A DNA stretch of 64,000 bases, taken from Portulaca oleracea. Taxonomy: Eukaryota; Streptophyta; Magnoliopsida; Caryophyllales; Portulacaceae. The translations under genes were made by a program, and so were the position numbers. Positions within the stretch are counted from its first letter, which is position 1. Each line of letters opens with the position of its first letter. Below the pieces are notes generated by a model. That model saw nothing but the letters and a program-made list of their open reading frames with translations, made no database searches and was not told the DNA's origin. The DNA lies in assembly GCA_029582165.1 (NCBI GenBank), contig CM055877.1, positions 24,488,355-24,552,354 on the forward strand, written 5' to 3'. Positions 43,070 through 54,585 of the stretch are shown here, in pieces.

Positions 43070-44652
43070 TGAAGGACATTATACCTTTCTTTGGTCCAGG
43101 CTTTTGAAAAGAGGATTTTTTGTCTTTAGGGACAGGTACTGAATTTGGCTTCTTTGGAACCCACTTGGTTTTGGTCCTTGGTTTTGGTGTATTAGTGGGT
43201 TTGTGAAAAGGGAAGGAATCTGGTTTGGTCTTTGGTGAGCCAGGTTTATCTGTAGAGGTTTTCTTTTCAGAGTATAGAGTGGAATGAGCTAGGTTTATTT
43301 CTAGATTGAGAATGGAGTTTAGTTCTTTTCGGTTTTGGATCGTCTCTTCTCTCATGCTGACATTGTCAGTGGTGAGGTTTTCGATTATCTCATGTTGAGT
43401 TGCTATGGTTTTGGAGTTTGTCTCAGCAATTCTAGTGAGGTAGTGAACTTTGTTAGTAAGGGGTGGCAATGTAATCAAGTAGATTAAGTACTCTGGGTTT
43501 CAAGTTATGTTAAGGACATTTAAGAAAGAGATTTGTGAATACCTCATCATTTTCATTTGCTTGTGTTTCTGTAACGTCCTTTGCCATGAGACAAAGGTTT
43601 GCAATTTCCTCAGACTCACTTTCACTTTCACTGCCTTCACTTTCACTCTATGTGGCAACCATAGCTTTGCTGCTTAATCTTTTTCCTCTGAAGTCACTTT
43701 GTTCCTTGACTTTCTTCACGTGAGGACATTCTCTAACCAAGTGATCTGTTGCACCACAAGCAAAGTATTTATATTCATTATCATCCTTGGTTTGAGTCTT
43801 ACCTTTGGGTGAAGATCGTTTGGAGGATGATTCTCTTAGGTAACCACGGAATCTGGGATTCTTTCTGTATAGTCGCTTGAAACCTTTAGCTAGCATGGCC
43901 ATGGTTTCTTCATCCTCATCCTCTGATTCTTCTTCTGGTTCCTTGGTACTTTTGAGAGCAATGTCCTTGGTCTGATTGCCTTCAGATAGTCGTATCTCGT
44001 GTGCAAGGAGCTTTCCTATCAACTCTTCAAGCTTTAAGGTCTCTAAGTCTTGGGCTTCTTTAATAGCAGTTACCTTTGGTCCCCATTTGTGTCTGGGCAG
44101 ACACTGAAGGACCTTGTTCACTTGCTCTTCATCTGTATATGTTTTCCCGAGAGACTTGAGGTGGTTGGTTATCGCGCTGAATCTTATGAACATAGATTCA
44201 ACGGATTCATTCCCTTCCATCTTGAAGCCTTCATACTTTTGAACAAGTATGTTGATCTTGGTCTTTTTCACTTGATTTGTTCCTTCATAGGTCGTGACCA
44301 AGTAGTCCCATATCTGCTTTGTTGTATCAAGATTAGACACCCTTTCAAATTCATTAGAATTAAGACTGCAAATTAACAGATAGTGTGCATGAGTATTCTT
44401 CTTTGCTTTTTCTTTCTCTTCAGGTGTGTACTCAGATCTTGGCTTGTTACTTTGTGTTCAATCCTCGGCAGTCTTTTGAGGAGTAGGATAGTTTCCCTCT
44501 TTGACTATGTCCCAAATGTCCTCATCTTGATTTCTCAAGAAGATTTCCATTTGGCGTTTCCAAACTCGATAGTTGTCACCTGTCAGCCGAGGTGATTTGT
44601 TCCATGAACGTCCTTGACTTAAGTCACCCATGTTGTAATCTCCCATGATCAT
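42897..44652 (-). pseudogene. Sirevirus-like gag
   Basis: From ATG at 44650-44652 it reads MIMGDYNMGDLSQGRSWNKS and NYRVWKRQMEIFLRNQDEDI, with a stop near 44458. It continues at 44340-43648: TTKQIWDYLVTTYEGTNQVK, then ESVESMFIRFSAITNHLKSL (gag core), then FACGATDHLVREC, a zinc knuckle whose first cysteine is replaced by tyrosine. After a stop at 43648 comes an SESE-rich stretch and a coiled-coil-like region to 42897. Stops and a frameshift separate the parts. Confidence 0.85.
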
Positions 44653-44691
44653 TGCCACAGAGCGGTTAGTCTCTGAATTTTCAGTGGACCA

Positions 44692-44704
44692 GGCTCTCAT
44701 ACCA
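44692..44704 (-). promoter_or_regulatory. Primer binding site of the Sirevirus-like element
   Basis: TGGTATGAGAGCC on the minus strand, two bases from the LTR; one mismatch to the usual TGGTATCAGAGCC. Confidence 0.8.
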
Positions 44705-44706
44705 AT

Positions 44707-45595
44707 TGAAAGAACCCTAGAGGGGGGGTGAATAGGGTTATGAAAATTTTCTGCACAAATGATCACTTATAAAGGACGTTAGGTTCTTAATCTAACTAGA
44801 TTAAGATTCAATATAATGCAGGAATAAGATAATGGACAATAAGCGTATATTGAACAACTTCCTTTATTATATTGAAACAGAATGAAGTAATACAACCTCA
44901 GATGAATGTCCTTAGGTTGTATACAGAACTGAGCGCCTTGCAGAGGACGCTTCTTATTTTATGAATAACAACACCCACCAAAATCACCCTTTGGTGATTA
45001 AACTCAATCGATCCTAAGTCCGTCTAGGAATCGATTTTACAAGTATCAATCAACCCTAAATCCGTTAAGGATTGATTACACTCAACTTCTCACAAACACA
45101 ACAACTCGCAAGAACACAAAATAGAAAACGCTATTTCTATTTCGAACACCCGATTTCTTCCGTGGAATCGTTGATTTCTTCCTTTCTCCAAGTCTTCTAT
45201 TTATGTTGCTGGTTGAGTGTAATGAGTCGTTGGAGAGTTGTCCAAGATTGGATGTTTTTCTTCCTTCCATTCTTGATAGCTTCCTTAGATGGCGCCTTCC
45301 ATATTTGATGCGGATTCTGGAAATCATGTCTTCATGCAAGGCTTTCCTGAAATAAGAAGGTAGCAATTAGTTAATCTAATTAGGAGAGGAATAAAATCCA
45401 AATCTTCCCAGAGTATATTCCATAAAACTTCCCTGTTTGTTTTTTTGCTCTTTTTAGTCTTTCACATCAAAACGTATTCCTTGTTGTTTGTAATCTTCGT
45501 CCTTCACTATCTTGCTGAATGTCCTTGTTGCTGGCAAGGTAAACTTCCTTGATCCTGCACAGACCAATGTCCTTTGCACAGAGGAGGTTTCTACA
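44707..45595 (-). repeat. 5' LTR of the Sirevirus-like element
   Basis: 889 bp, matching 36932-37820. Confidence 0.95.
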
Positions 45596-45600
45596 TTTTC

Positions 45601-48057
45601 TTCCGTTTGCTCCAAAATGAAGCCTAAAAAAATGAAGATGCAGATGGATTGCATACATAAGCAATAACGATTTTTTTACGATGACAAAAATACATGAATT
45701 TGAGCTCTCATAGACCAATGTTATTTTATTTTCGCTTTGTTTTTCCTTCCAATATTAAACCACAAATTCATATTAAACTTTGATTCATTCCTAATTAATC
45801 TAAATCCCTTAACTTAAACCCTAAATAATTATAAAAGGTATATTGAGAATAATTAACTAATTTAGAGTGCCCTTAACTAATTAACCGTTAATATTAAACT
45901 CTAAAACTTAAAATAACCCTAAGACCTAACACTAATGTAGTGAACTTTATGCCATAACCCTTAACATTAAAAGAATGTTTGCCTATGTTTTTTTTTTTTT
46001 TTTTACTTTTATCTTATTGCATTAGGAACCTTTACTGAACCACGCACGTAACGGTAAAGCCTATTAATAATGGATTTAATGTAAACGGTTAGGGAATGTC
46101 CATTTCAACTAATGATAGGTACTTATCATCACTATTCAACACTGTTCAATACTAATAAACACTGATCAATACACTGTTCGATCAACAGCAATCAATACAA
46201 CTAACATTTCTTTTTTTTTAAACAAATATGTGATTATATTTTTCATGAATAAATTAGAAAAAATAATAATCATTATGATTATAATTTGTATATTTCTTAC
46301 ATATGGATTATTAAAGGGTCACACATAATATACAAAATGTAATAATGCCTAAAAGATGATAAAAATAATGTCATCTTTTCCGGCCTTTCTTCTTCTATAA
46401 GTAATGAAGAATATTTATAAAAAAAAATATTTTTAGGTCTTTTTAATTATTTGCATTTAGTTGCAAGGACAATTATACATTACAGTCATATATATTTAAT
46501 TTGTTGTAAAATTGAAACTATTTTCATAAATATATTGTAATAATTAATTTCAATAAAATATAAATTAATTATCTATGATAATACACTATCAGAAGATTAT
46601 CATGTGATCTCAAATATTCTCTCAATCTCTATGTGTGATACAAGATAGGCTCTCAACATTGCATACAACGGCCTTGATAACCATGACAATAAATAAAATG
46701 ATACAACAAGATTAGGGTTTTAAGGCGGGAATGATCTTGAGAAACAATATAATAAATATAGAAAAAAATTTAATCCACCATGGCAATCAAATATAATTAG
46801 GTATATAATACTATACATCTCATTGCCCCGCGTCTCATTGCCTGCCTCCCCTCGGCAATAGCTAATTAATTAAGTTTTCTCAATAATTAAATTGCCGGCA
46901 AAGTTTGATTATGTTATCTACGATTCGAAACAGTAAAGAAAGGAAAGACATATATCACGAGTGACACTTCTAATTTTTTTTCCTTCTGACCTTCGATTAA
47001 TTAACAATGTTAGGAAGTATAAATTACGTTATTTCATTTACTAATATTTATATGGTACTGTAAGTAGCAGTAACACCTGTATATTTCTTGAGGTCCACTG
47101 TATAAAAAAAAAGAAAGGAAAAATATTTTTCACTATCACTCTCTATTAGAGAACCAACCTAGGTACAACATGTACCACAGTACAATTTGTGTGGAAAAGA
47201 AAACTATACAACATGTAAACTTCTACCAGAACCATGTATAAATTAAGAACAAATGGAATCATGTTGCCATTTTCAAATACATAATCAGACTTGACTCTTG
47301 AGAATCATTTCATAATCAAAAATTTATGCATTTTCTATTCAGTGGGATTTCATTTTTACGAAATTCTATAATGATTGTAAACCATGACTCAATAGGTACA
47401 ATTAAATTAATGAATTTCATCTTTGCATGTGTCAAATTTTAATTTTACTGTTTCATATATTATTTAGTAAAATATTATAAAATATATTTTCTTAATTGAA
47501 AATTTATTTACCAAAATTTTTATAAGTAAATATCTTAACATTATGTTTTAGCATGTTCAAAAAAATATTTTGAAATTATTTAATTTTAAATTTTGTAAAT
47601 AAATAATAATTAAAAAAGTATATTTAATTTATAATTTTGTCCTAATGAAAAAACGAATGGTCAAGATAAAACTTAACATATATAAAAATAAGATCTATTT
47701 TATTTACGATGCTTATCTAGTTGAAACCAAAACCAGTGTATCCTTATTTTTAAACATTTTTTGAGGTTCACTTTAAATTCGCTTTCCATGTGGAAAGTCT
47801 ATAGTTTTATACTTTCAACAGGTAAAATTTTAAATTTTACTTTCCATAGTCGGGGTACCTAATTTAAAAGCTAAGGTTTTGTTTGGTTGGAAAAATTTTC
47901 ATGTTTGGTTGTCCCTAAGATCAGAAGAAAATGTTTAAATGTTAGACACATTATTTCAATCTCAACATCAGCACACATTTTCCTAGGGGCTACAGAAAGT
48001 CTTTTTCGAGAATGGTTATTCGAGGTAAATGTTTCCTAGGAAACTACCAAACACACC
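45601..48057. other. AT-rich intergenic DNA
   Basis: No gene recognised. Contents are a poly(T) tract near 45990, a degenerate CACTGTTCAATAC tandem at 46130-46190, the dispersed repeat at 46857-46985, and otherwise AT-rich low-complexity sequence. Confidence 0.5.
46857..46985 (-). repeat. ~128-bp dispersed repeat, copy 2
   Basis: Inverted relative to 10903-11032, with the same ends (AGCTAATTAATTAAGTTTTC on the left, TTCTAATTTTTTT on the right). Confidence 0.7.
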
Positions 48058-48343
48058 ATGGTAATATGCTCTTATGAAGAAAAAGAAAAGGCTTGAAACT
48101 TGGCTCATATCTGAACATAAAGTATTTAAAGAATATAAGATCAAACATCAAAGATAAATATAAAGGCCAAAACTAAACCCAAAATAAAAGCCAAACTTTA
48201 TTAGTCTTGTGAGAACCATGTCATATTGTTAATGACAGTACTTGTGAGAATCATGTCCACCAAAAGCTTAAGCTAATTAAGCTAAAATATGCTCTTATGA
48301 AGAAAAAGAAAAGGCTTGAAACTTGGCTAAAATATACCATGGT
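48058..48343 (+). repeat. Local direct duplication upstream of the LTP-like gene
   Basis: ATATGCTCTTATGAAGAAAA plus AGAAAAGGCTTGAAACTTGG occurs at about 48065-48108 and again at 48287-48328. Parts of the ACCATGGTAATATG phrase recur as well. It is a tandem-type duplication of about 220 bp with divergence between the copies. Confidence 0.7.
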
Positions 48344-48728
48344 AATATGACGATAATTAAGCTAAAATATACTTACCTAGTTTGGAAAGTACTACAGCTT
48401 TCACCTTATGGTTTATTCATAATAGACTCATTGGTATTGTAATCTATGTCAATTTGTAAAAGAAACTAAAAACAAATAAAAGACAAATAAGTAGTGCATT
48501 GTCAATGTGTGGAACTTGATATATAATTATAGCGTAGATTTAGGGATATGCAATTTTTGAATGTCATTTTATATTATAATGTATGAGACATGAGCGGGGG
48601 AAAACAATGATGGATAATAAAAGATGAGAATTGATGAATTGGAAATGAAAATGAACATGGACGTGATGAATTTAGTAAATTAATGAGGCTGAGGCCGGAT
48701 GTGATGAAGTGTATAAATAGGATGTTGG
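48344..48728 (+). promoter_or_regulatory. Promoter of the LTP-like gene
   Basis: TATAAATA at 48712-48719 lies 126 bp before the ATG at 48845. The whole 385-bp stretch is duplicated at 61863-62229 with about 95 percent identity by eye, apart from small indels: AATAAAAGAC is present only here near 48474, and AATGAACATGG near 48650. The high conservation marks a recent duplication and defines a probable promoter unit. Confidence 0.75.
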
Positions 48729-48844
48729 GTGCTTCAGTTCATGGATGAGATAATCCTCAACACTACTACTTAATTGATAGAAAAATATTTACTAGTCAAT
48801 TATATAATATAATAGTAGTTAATTAATTATTTGAAAAAGTGAGG

Positions 48845-49162
48845 ATGGCGGGCATATGGGTAGGAAAGAAACTAGTTTTCCTTACCTTGATGGCATTGGC
48901 TGTTATGACATTGGCAGAGATGAGAGGGGCAGATGCCGCGTGTGAGCCTCAACATCTGGCGAGCATTGTGTCGTGTTTGTCGGCAATAGACTTGAATAAC
49001 CCTCTTCAGCCAAACCCAGATTTGCTCTGTTGCAGCACATTGAAGACCCAAAAGGATTGTGCTTGCAAGGTCGTCCCCCTCCTCAAAAATGTTGTTGATG
49101 TCTTCCATCTCAAGAACCTCCTCGCTCCTGTCTGCGATCTCGGAGTTGTTGAGTGCGATTAA
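48845..49162 (+). CDS. Secreted lipid-transfer-protein-like eight-cysteine protein
   Basis: 105 codons, single exon, ATG at 48845 (GAGGATGGCG). Residues 1-34 (MAGIWVGKKLVFLTLMALAV ... RGADAA) are a signal peptide with a clear hydrophobic core, so the mature protein starts at the first cysteine and should be secreted to the apoplast. The mature part has the complete plant eight-cysteine motif, C-X10-C-X17-CC-X8-CXC-X22-C-X6-C, forming four disulfides around a lipid-binding cavity. The spacing is closest to type IV (DIR1-like) nonspecific lipid transfer proteins, with X17 longer than usual. The residue between the CXC cysteines is alanine. Such proteins bind fatty acids or other lipids and some act in defence signalling; the ligand here is unknown. 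A TATA box is at 48712. No neighbour suggests an operon or cluster. Confidence 0.9.
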   Translation: MAGIWVGKKLVFLTLMALAVMTLAEMRGADAACEPQHLASIVSCLSAIDLNNPLQPNPDLLCCSTLKTQKDCACKVVPLLKNVVDVFHLKNLLAPVCDLGVVECD

Positions 49163-49300
49163 AAAACCACAATCATCTATCCATGCATGCTAAAACAATA
49201 TACTGTTTCCTTGGCATCATTTGTGTTTTTCAGTTTCTCATTGTTCTATGTATCTTTGTTTTCTCTATCGTCACTCATTTAATAAGATTCACAGTCACAT
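49163..49300 (+). other. 3' untranslated region of the LTP-like gene
   Basis: AT- and T-rich sequence after the stop. AATAAG at 49280-49286 is a possible near-match polyadenylation signal. The end is not certain. Confidence 0.45.
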
Positions 49301-52300
49301 ACGTCATTCAATTCATGATGATATGATTGTCTTCAATCCATGCCATACATGCATGTTATTGTGTACGTTGTAGTTTTGTTGCAAAATATATATATTATAA
49401 TATTATTGGTAGTTGATAGTATTTTTATTTTAGAAAATTTTGTTCATATTGTATCTACCAATAAATTAAAATTCGATTCAATGGGAAAGAAATACATTAA
49501 AGGGTTTTCACATTGTATCTACCAAACTCATTGAGCACTAGAGAGTGAAAGAGTAATGTAAGAGTAATAGCGTGTGTGTATGTTTGTATGTATATATATA
49601 TATATGTATATATATTTTCACAAAACCACATAGTGTCCACAACCTAAGCCAAGCCATATATGACTATTAAGTAATGTAGGAGATTTTTGGTCTCAACCCC
49701 TAAGTCTCATTTATTAAGTGATAAAAATGTCACTTTTGGAGTCTTAAGATCGATGAAAATCATGTTTAGGTCCTAAAATTTTGCAACATGGTCACGATAT
49801 AGTATATACTAAGCCTACCCAACACTTACTCAACTTGATTAACAATTACGAGAGGCTTGTAAAAGACAAACCGAGACTTTGTTCCTCATCCAATCAGACT
49901 TGGGTAATGAATTTCCCTGAATTCCAACAGCAGCAACCTCCCATGAAGCTAGTATTGCAAATATTCGATCATGTACGAATTCCAGGCGAAAAGAAGGCGC
50001 TTGCTATTAAATTAAAATCCCTTAGGCGCAAATTTAAAACTTTTACTATGAAGGTGAAAGCATCAGTCAAAGGATTATTCACAAAGTTGCACAGAATCGT
50101 GAGTCAAATGAAAATTTATCGGGAAACCATCAATGGTTACACAATTGTTACCAAAGTGGTGCGATGTTTGACATAAAATCATGTTTGCCTTTATAGGTAC
50201 TTTTTCACTAAGGCCGGTGCTTGTATTTTTCTTTCTGGGGCGTGGGGTTAGATGTTGAACATTGGGTACACATTTCAATCTTATATACTTGGAACAATAA
50301 ACAAATAGATACGATCGCTTTTAAATATTGTGCAAATATTGTAATTAAATGGACCAAAACCGAGTACCCCAAATGAACCCTACCAAACTCGTGTAAAAAT
50401 ATGATCAAAATTAATTTATACAAAGGATACCTACTCCTAAAATAATATGACCCGACCCCAATTCATTTATCGCCAAAATGTTTGCAATTGGTTTTTGCAA
50501 CAAAAGCTTCTCATATTAAAAACAATACATCTCAAAGTATTATCACCCCAACACCTACCGCGTTGACCTTACATTATTGACCCTAATTGACCCAACCAAA
50601 CTCGACATAAAAATACATTCATTAACCACTAACCATTTAACAATATTCCAAAAAATACTGAAGGTTGAAATTATTTTATAAGCACAATCCATAGAATGTC
50701 ACAATCTAACTGATCTTGTGTAATACCAACCAGCTAGGGCCTAGGTGTATAAGACTAGACATATCGATATCAAATAAAAAATGAAGATTCTTAAACAAAG
50801 CTTAGTTAGAGTAATTGGCTACCATCTCATAAGGCACCTGCATGCCTGGCCACCCGTTTAGTATATACCCTCCATTCAATATAATAAAGAAATGGCAAAC
50901 ATATATCACGAGGATCACTAGCATAATCGATTTGTTTCTCTTTTCTCATTATTAATATAATTATGACAAGTGAATGTTCCAATTACATAAATGTATTAAT
51001 TTGGGCCTAAAAATATGAGTATGGTGCAAAATTAAATTGCAATAATGGACAATATAAGCGAGGGCGTTTTGGCCGAAATTCTTCCTAGTCAAATTAACTA
51101 GAGGAATTTATGTCTTTAATAAGATCAATATCCATACTTTTAAGGTTGAGCCGTTAGGATTTGACAGCTTCAATTATGTTATTTTTGGAAAGCATTTTCT
51201 GAAGAAAAAGCATACATTTTCAAATTCGTTAAGTAGGTTTTGACTTTGGAAAATAAATGCGTTGATTTAAATTTTCAATATGTACATTAAAATTAGAAGT
51301 CTTAAAACCCCCTCCTCATCTAAATTTGTTTTTGTCCTGTGTTCTTGGCTAGACGATATGATATAACAAACAATGGTAGAGATGATGAATAATAAAAGAA
51401 AGAAAACTATTTCGGCTATGAGTAAAAGGATAATTTTACTATTTTCCTTGATGCTTACAAATTACACATGGCCCAATTTTGTTGCCAAATTGTATCTCTA
51501 GAGAGTCTAGTCTACTTTGAAATTCCCTATAAAATGAAGCATGGAAGCTAGGAAGCAAAATTCAAATAAGTTTCAAAAGTTAGGAAGGAAGATAAATAAT
51601 GTACGGCAAATTTTTTTTAAAATAAAAAAAATTTAACATGAAAAGTTGAAGTTGGTGGAAAGGACTCCTCTAATTATCTTTGTTAAAAATTTACGGGCAC
51701 GAACATAGTTATATTAATTCTAAAAATCCCCGATTTCTATGTTTCGGCTCTCTCTAGTTATTGTTGGGTTTTAGTGTTGAAGTTTGACACGTCTACAGCA
51801 AGCTGAAAGTACGTTTAATCTATTTGTGCCTTTATTTTGAAAAATTTTCTTTTATGTCGTGTCAAATTTATGTTATTTAAAATCTTAACTCTGACCATTC
51901 AATAAATTACTTTTCATTTATGATGGAGTAGAGTGCGTTTTTAGGAGGTTAATATTAATTTTGTCAAATGTATATATATTTTTATAAAGTTGATGTTTGT
52001 TTTATCAAAGCTTTTGTCTATTTCCCAATAAATCAATATTTATTTTCTATTAATTTCAAATGATATTTCCCCTCAAACCACGGTAATCATTATATAAGGA
52101 TCAATAATCACATTTATAAAATACTATATTTATTTTTTAAAAGTTTGTGCTTATTTTCTCAAACCTAGCAAACTTTTTTTTCAAAATACTGATATGAAGT
52201 TTATGCAAAACTAATTAATATTTCAAACTTCAGTATTAAAAGGAACACTTTCAAAAGTGAATATTTATTATCTCCAAAATTATACTCAATTTTATTAAAA

Positions 52301-52650
52301 TTTTAACAAAAGAATAGCTTTTTTGTCGGAAAGGGATTATTATTTCTGAAATAAATTATTCGTGGAGAAAAGAAATTTCGTGATAATAGAAGATGACTTA
52401 AAAAAATTAATATGAAAAAAGTATTGTATAATTGAATATTTATTTTCATCCAGATTTACATGAGTTTTTAATATATTTAAATTATTATTTTTTAATAAAA
52501 ACTATATAAGTTTGAAGAGAAATTAATATCAAATTTCACCTAGGTTATATTGAATTTTACTATTAATTCATCTAGAGTATCAACCTTGTCATGCACTCTA
52601 AAGTTTGTCTAACCTATTTCTCTGCTATTGTTACCCCTACTCTGTCAAAT
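49301..52650. other. AT-rich intergenic DNA
   Basis: A (TA)n-type run lies at 49586-49612. An open stretch of 131 codons without a starting ATG (49781-50176) includes KKALAIKLKSLRRKFKTFTM and is not recognised. A weak relative of the 128-bp repeat lies near 50890-50935. Otherwise nothing is supported. Confidence 0.5.
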
Positions 52651-52654
52651 TATT

Positions 52655-52795
52655 TTATATAGGTAAGTAGTCAGACCCAGACGGGGAACGGAGGTGCCAA
52701 TAACTTTAAGATGGGGCCAACGATTCGAACCCTTAAGGACATGAATAGAAGTTGGACCTCTTGCCACTCAGGCAAGAAGTGATTAACATATTTGT
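52655..52795 (-). mobile_element. SINE-like fragment
   Basis: The minus strand has a tRNA-like A box (TGAGTGGCAAGAGG) and B box (GGGTTCGAATCG) about 35 nt apart, a pol III promoter arrangement typical of plant SINEs, followed by CCCCATCTTAAAGTTATTGG. It is not a complete tRNA. The ends were not defined. Confidence 0.5.
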
Positions 52796-53582
52796 CCACA
52801 TAATATTGATGGATAATGTTTAATTTTATGTTTTCTAGTCGACTCATTATTCCAATTAGTATTTAAATGTGGGTATGATATATATGAACATAAGAATTAG
52901 AAGGTAGTCGATGACAATTAATCCGTGATTCGATCCAAGAATCTGGCCAATTCGTAAAAATGGATAATTAGCAGATAATGTTTGAAACTGGCGGATGGGC
53001 GAAACGATCCAATCTTTTTCGGAACATGGAGCGGAGGTTGAAAAATTTGGTTAATCTATTGATTATTGGAAAATAATTACTTAACAACATTGAACCCATG
53101 AAACGTTATGGTTTGGTGGTAAATTTGATACTCATTAGCTTAGAAACGTAATAGATCATATCATGTTTACAACTTTAAACCAATGAAGGTATTAAGACAA
53201 TTTATAATTGTGATTGTATAAGTGTTTTATAATTTATAGATATATGGTTATTCATTCCACAAGTTGGTTAAGTGGAAGATTCGGATCAAATAGGGATTGC
53301 AAATTTTATTATTCGGTAAATCGGTTTAACCGAAACTTTTGGGTCGGATATGAACCATATTGTCAATTATCTAAATCCGAATATATGATCGGATCAGTTA
53401 ATGGATCCATAGACAACCCTATCAGAGTATTAGTAGACAATCAGTTAGGTTTCGATAATTTTAACTGAGAAATACAATTAGATACCTTAGTGAAGTCTAA
53501 ATGTTGTATTTAGTTTTAATATATATCAATTTTAACTTACGATAAAAGGAGTAATTGGGGGTGTGTACGTAGTGCGTGGTGG
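52796..53582. other. AT-rich spacer
   Basis: No gene. An open frame at 53214-53468 is not recognised and is made of repeated CGG, TCGG and AATCGG phrases. Confidence 0.45.
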
Positions 53583-53665
53583 CAAATGTGGACTAGCTTA
53601 CTGGTGTTGTGAGGGTTACAACTGTCAACAAGTCGGCGGCAGTCTATGGGATATGTTCACTTTGT
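53583..53665 (+). repeat. Repeat R, copy 2, left piece
   Basis: Matches 32141-32215 (GCTTACTGGTGTTGTGAGGG ... GGATATGTTCACTT). It is split from its continuation at about 55990 by the composite element. The last ~38 bp of the left piece are repeated, with changes, at the start of the right piece (55990-56030). Confidence 0.8.
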
Positions 53666-53668
53666 TAG

Positions 53669-53708
53669 GCTCAGATACCCCTTGTGAGGCTCTGATACCA
53701 CTTGTTAG
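53669..53708 (-). promoter_or_regulatory. Tandem primer-binding-site repeat (2 units) at a solo LTR
   Basis: Two adjacent 20-bp units, GCTCAGATACCCCTTGTGAG (53669) and GCTCTGATACCACTTGTTAG (53689), each hold a minus-strand TGGTATCAGAGC-type PBS and the LTR end. They abut the LTR at 53703. Confidence 0.85.
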
Positions 53709-54487
53709 AGAAAAATATAGTAGCAAGGTTACAGCGGAAGCGAAATAAATAAATTGAATTGAGATGGCGGAAATTACGACAAAATTCAGGAACAAAATAA
53801 GAGAGCAATAAAAGAACACAACCACAAGGTTTACGTGGGAAACCGAAGAGCTCGCGGAGAAACTCATGGACGGCGACAGTCAGAAAACAATCCACTATGA
53901 GAAAGAAGGAGTACAATCAGATCACTATTACAGGGTGTGATGTGATCCATAACAAAGGAGAAACAACATCAATGTCTCTCCCTCACAACTCTCAATCTTT
54001 CTCTCTCGGGATTCACTCGGGAAAATATTGGTGAGACCTTTTTCCCTCTCAATATTTTCTCTCTTGCTCTGGTGTCTTCTGGTATAGTTTAGGTGGAGAT
54101 ACAAGTATACTATTTATACTAATGGTGATTGAAGGAAACTAGGTTAAATTATAAATAACTAAATAACAAAAAGGATAGACCCGCTTGCCAAAAGTCGCTG
54201 GCAAATACTTTCCAGCGCCGCTCGCATCTTTCGATTCTGCCTTTCTATGTCACACGCTGGTAGTGGCTACAACCAGGGAGCAGCGTCTCAATTCTTTTGA
54301 TTCTGTAATAGGACGCTGGGTGGTGGGACACTACCCCTTTGTAGCGTCATAGCCCCCTGGTAGCGTCCCTCTTGAACTAGGTGTTGTTGGGGGGAATTTG
54401 ACGCTGGTAGCGTCTCTGACTAACGGACTTCTGTTCTTCTCTCGTTCTGGACCCCACCGAGGATCCAATGGGCCATAAAACCCAACA
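53703..54487 (-). repeat. LTR of the composite element (complete)
   Basis: 785 bp with CA at the left and TG at the right in minus orientation. TATAAATAG on the minus strand at about 54110-54118. Confidence 0.8.
54190..54414. promoter_or_regulatory. GACGCT/AGCGTC inverted repeats in LTR U3
   Basis: The set comprises CGCTGG-10 nt-CCAGCG (near 54197-54218), GACGCT-GGT-AGCGTC at 54400-54414, and nested GACGCT / GTAGCGTC at 54312-54349. They lie 70-300 bp upstream of the TATA box in element orientation, as in the other arrays, though less regular. Confidence 0.6.
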
Positions 54488-54585
54488 AACTCCACCTTGG
54501 ACCATGATCTGAGCCATTGGTCCAGCTAAACATCTTGACTTTGCTATCAACACGCCCCTCCACAAGGCGTAGCCGTGCAGGGCAC

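Larger units (their letters stand above)
36932..45595 (-). mobile_element. Full-length Sirevirus-like Copia element (8664 bp)
   Basis: The two 889-bp LTRs (36932-37820 and 44707-45595, roughly 20 differences by eye) are flanked by TTTTC duplications (36927-36931 and 45596-45600). The minus-strand PBS TGGTATGAGAGCC (44692-44704) is one base off the standard. The PPT is AAAAAGGGGGAGAT on the minus strand (37821-37834). The interior carries gag, protease, integrase, reverse transcriptase and RNase H, plus a further ORF between RNase H and the PPT, a Sirevirus arrangement. Coding frames have several stops and shifts. Confidence 0.9.

Noticed and set aside
49781..50176. 131-codon frame with a basic C-terminal half
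   Set aside because: No ATG at the start and no recognised domain, near no promoter. It may be a gene remnant, but I cannot support it as a gene.
52655..52795. Possible tRNA gene on the minus strand
   Set aside because: A and B boxes are present, but the acceptor stem and overall cloverleaf do not fit. Treated as a SINE-like piece.
53214..53468. 84-codon frame
   Set aside because: Made of repetitive CGG/TCGG phrases. No family match.
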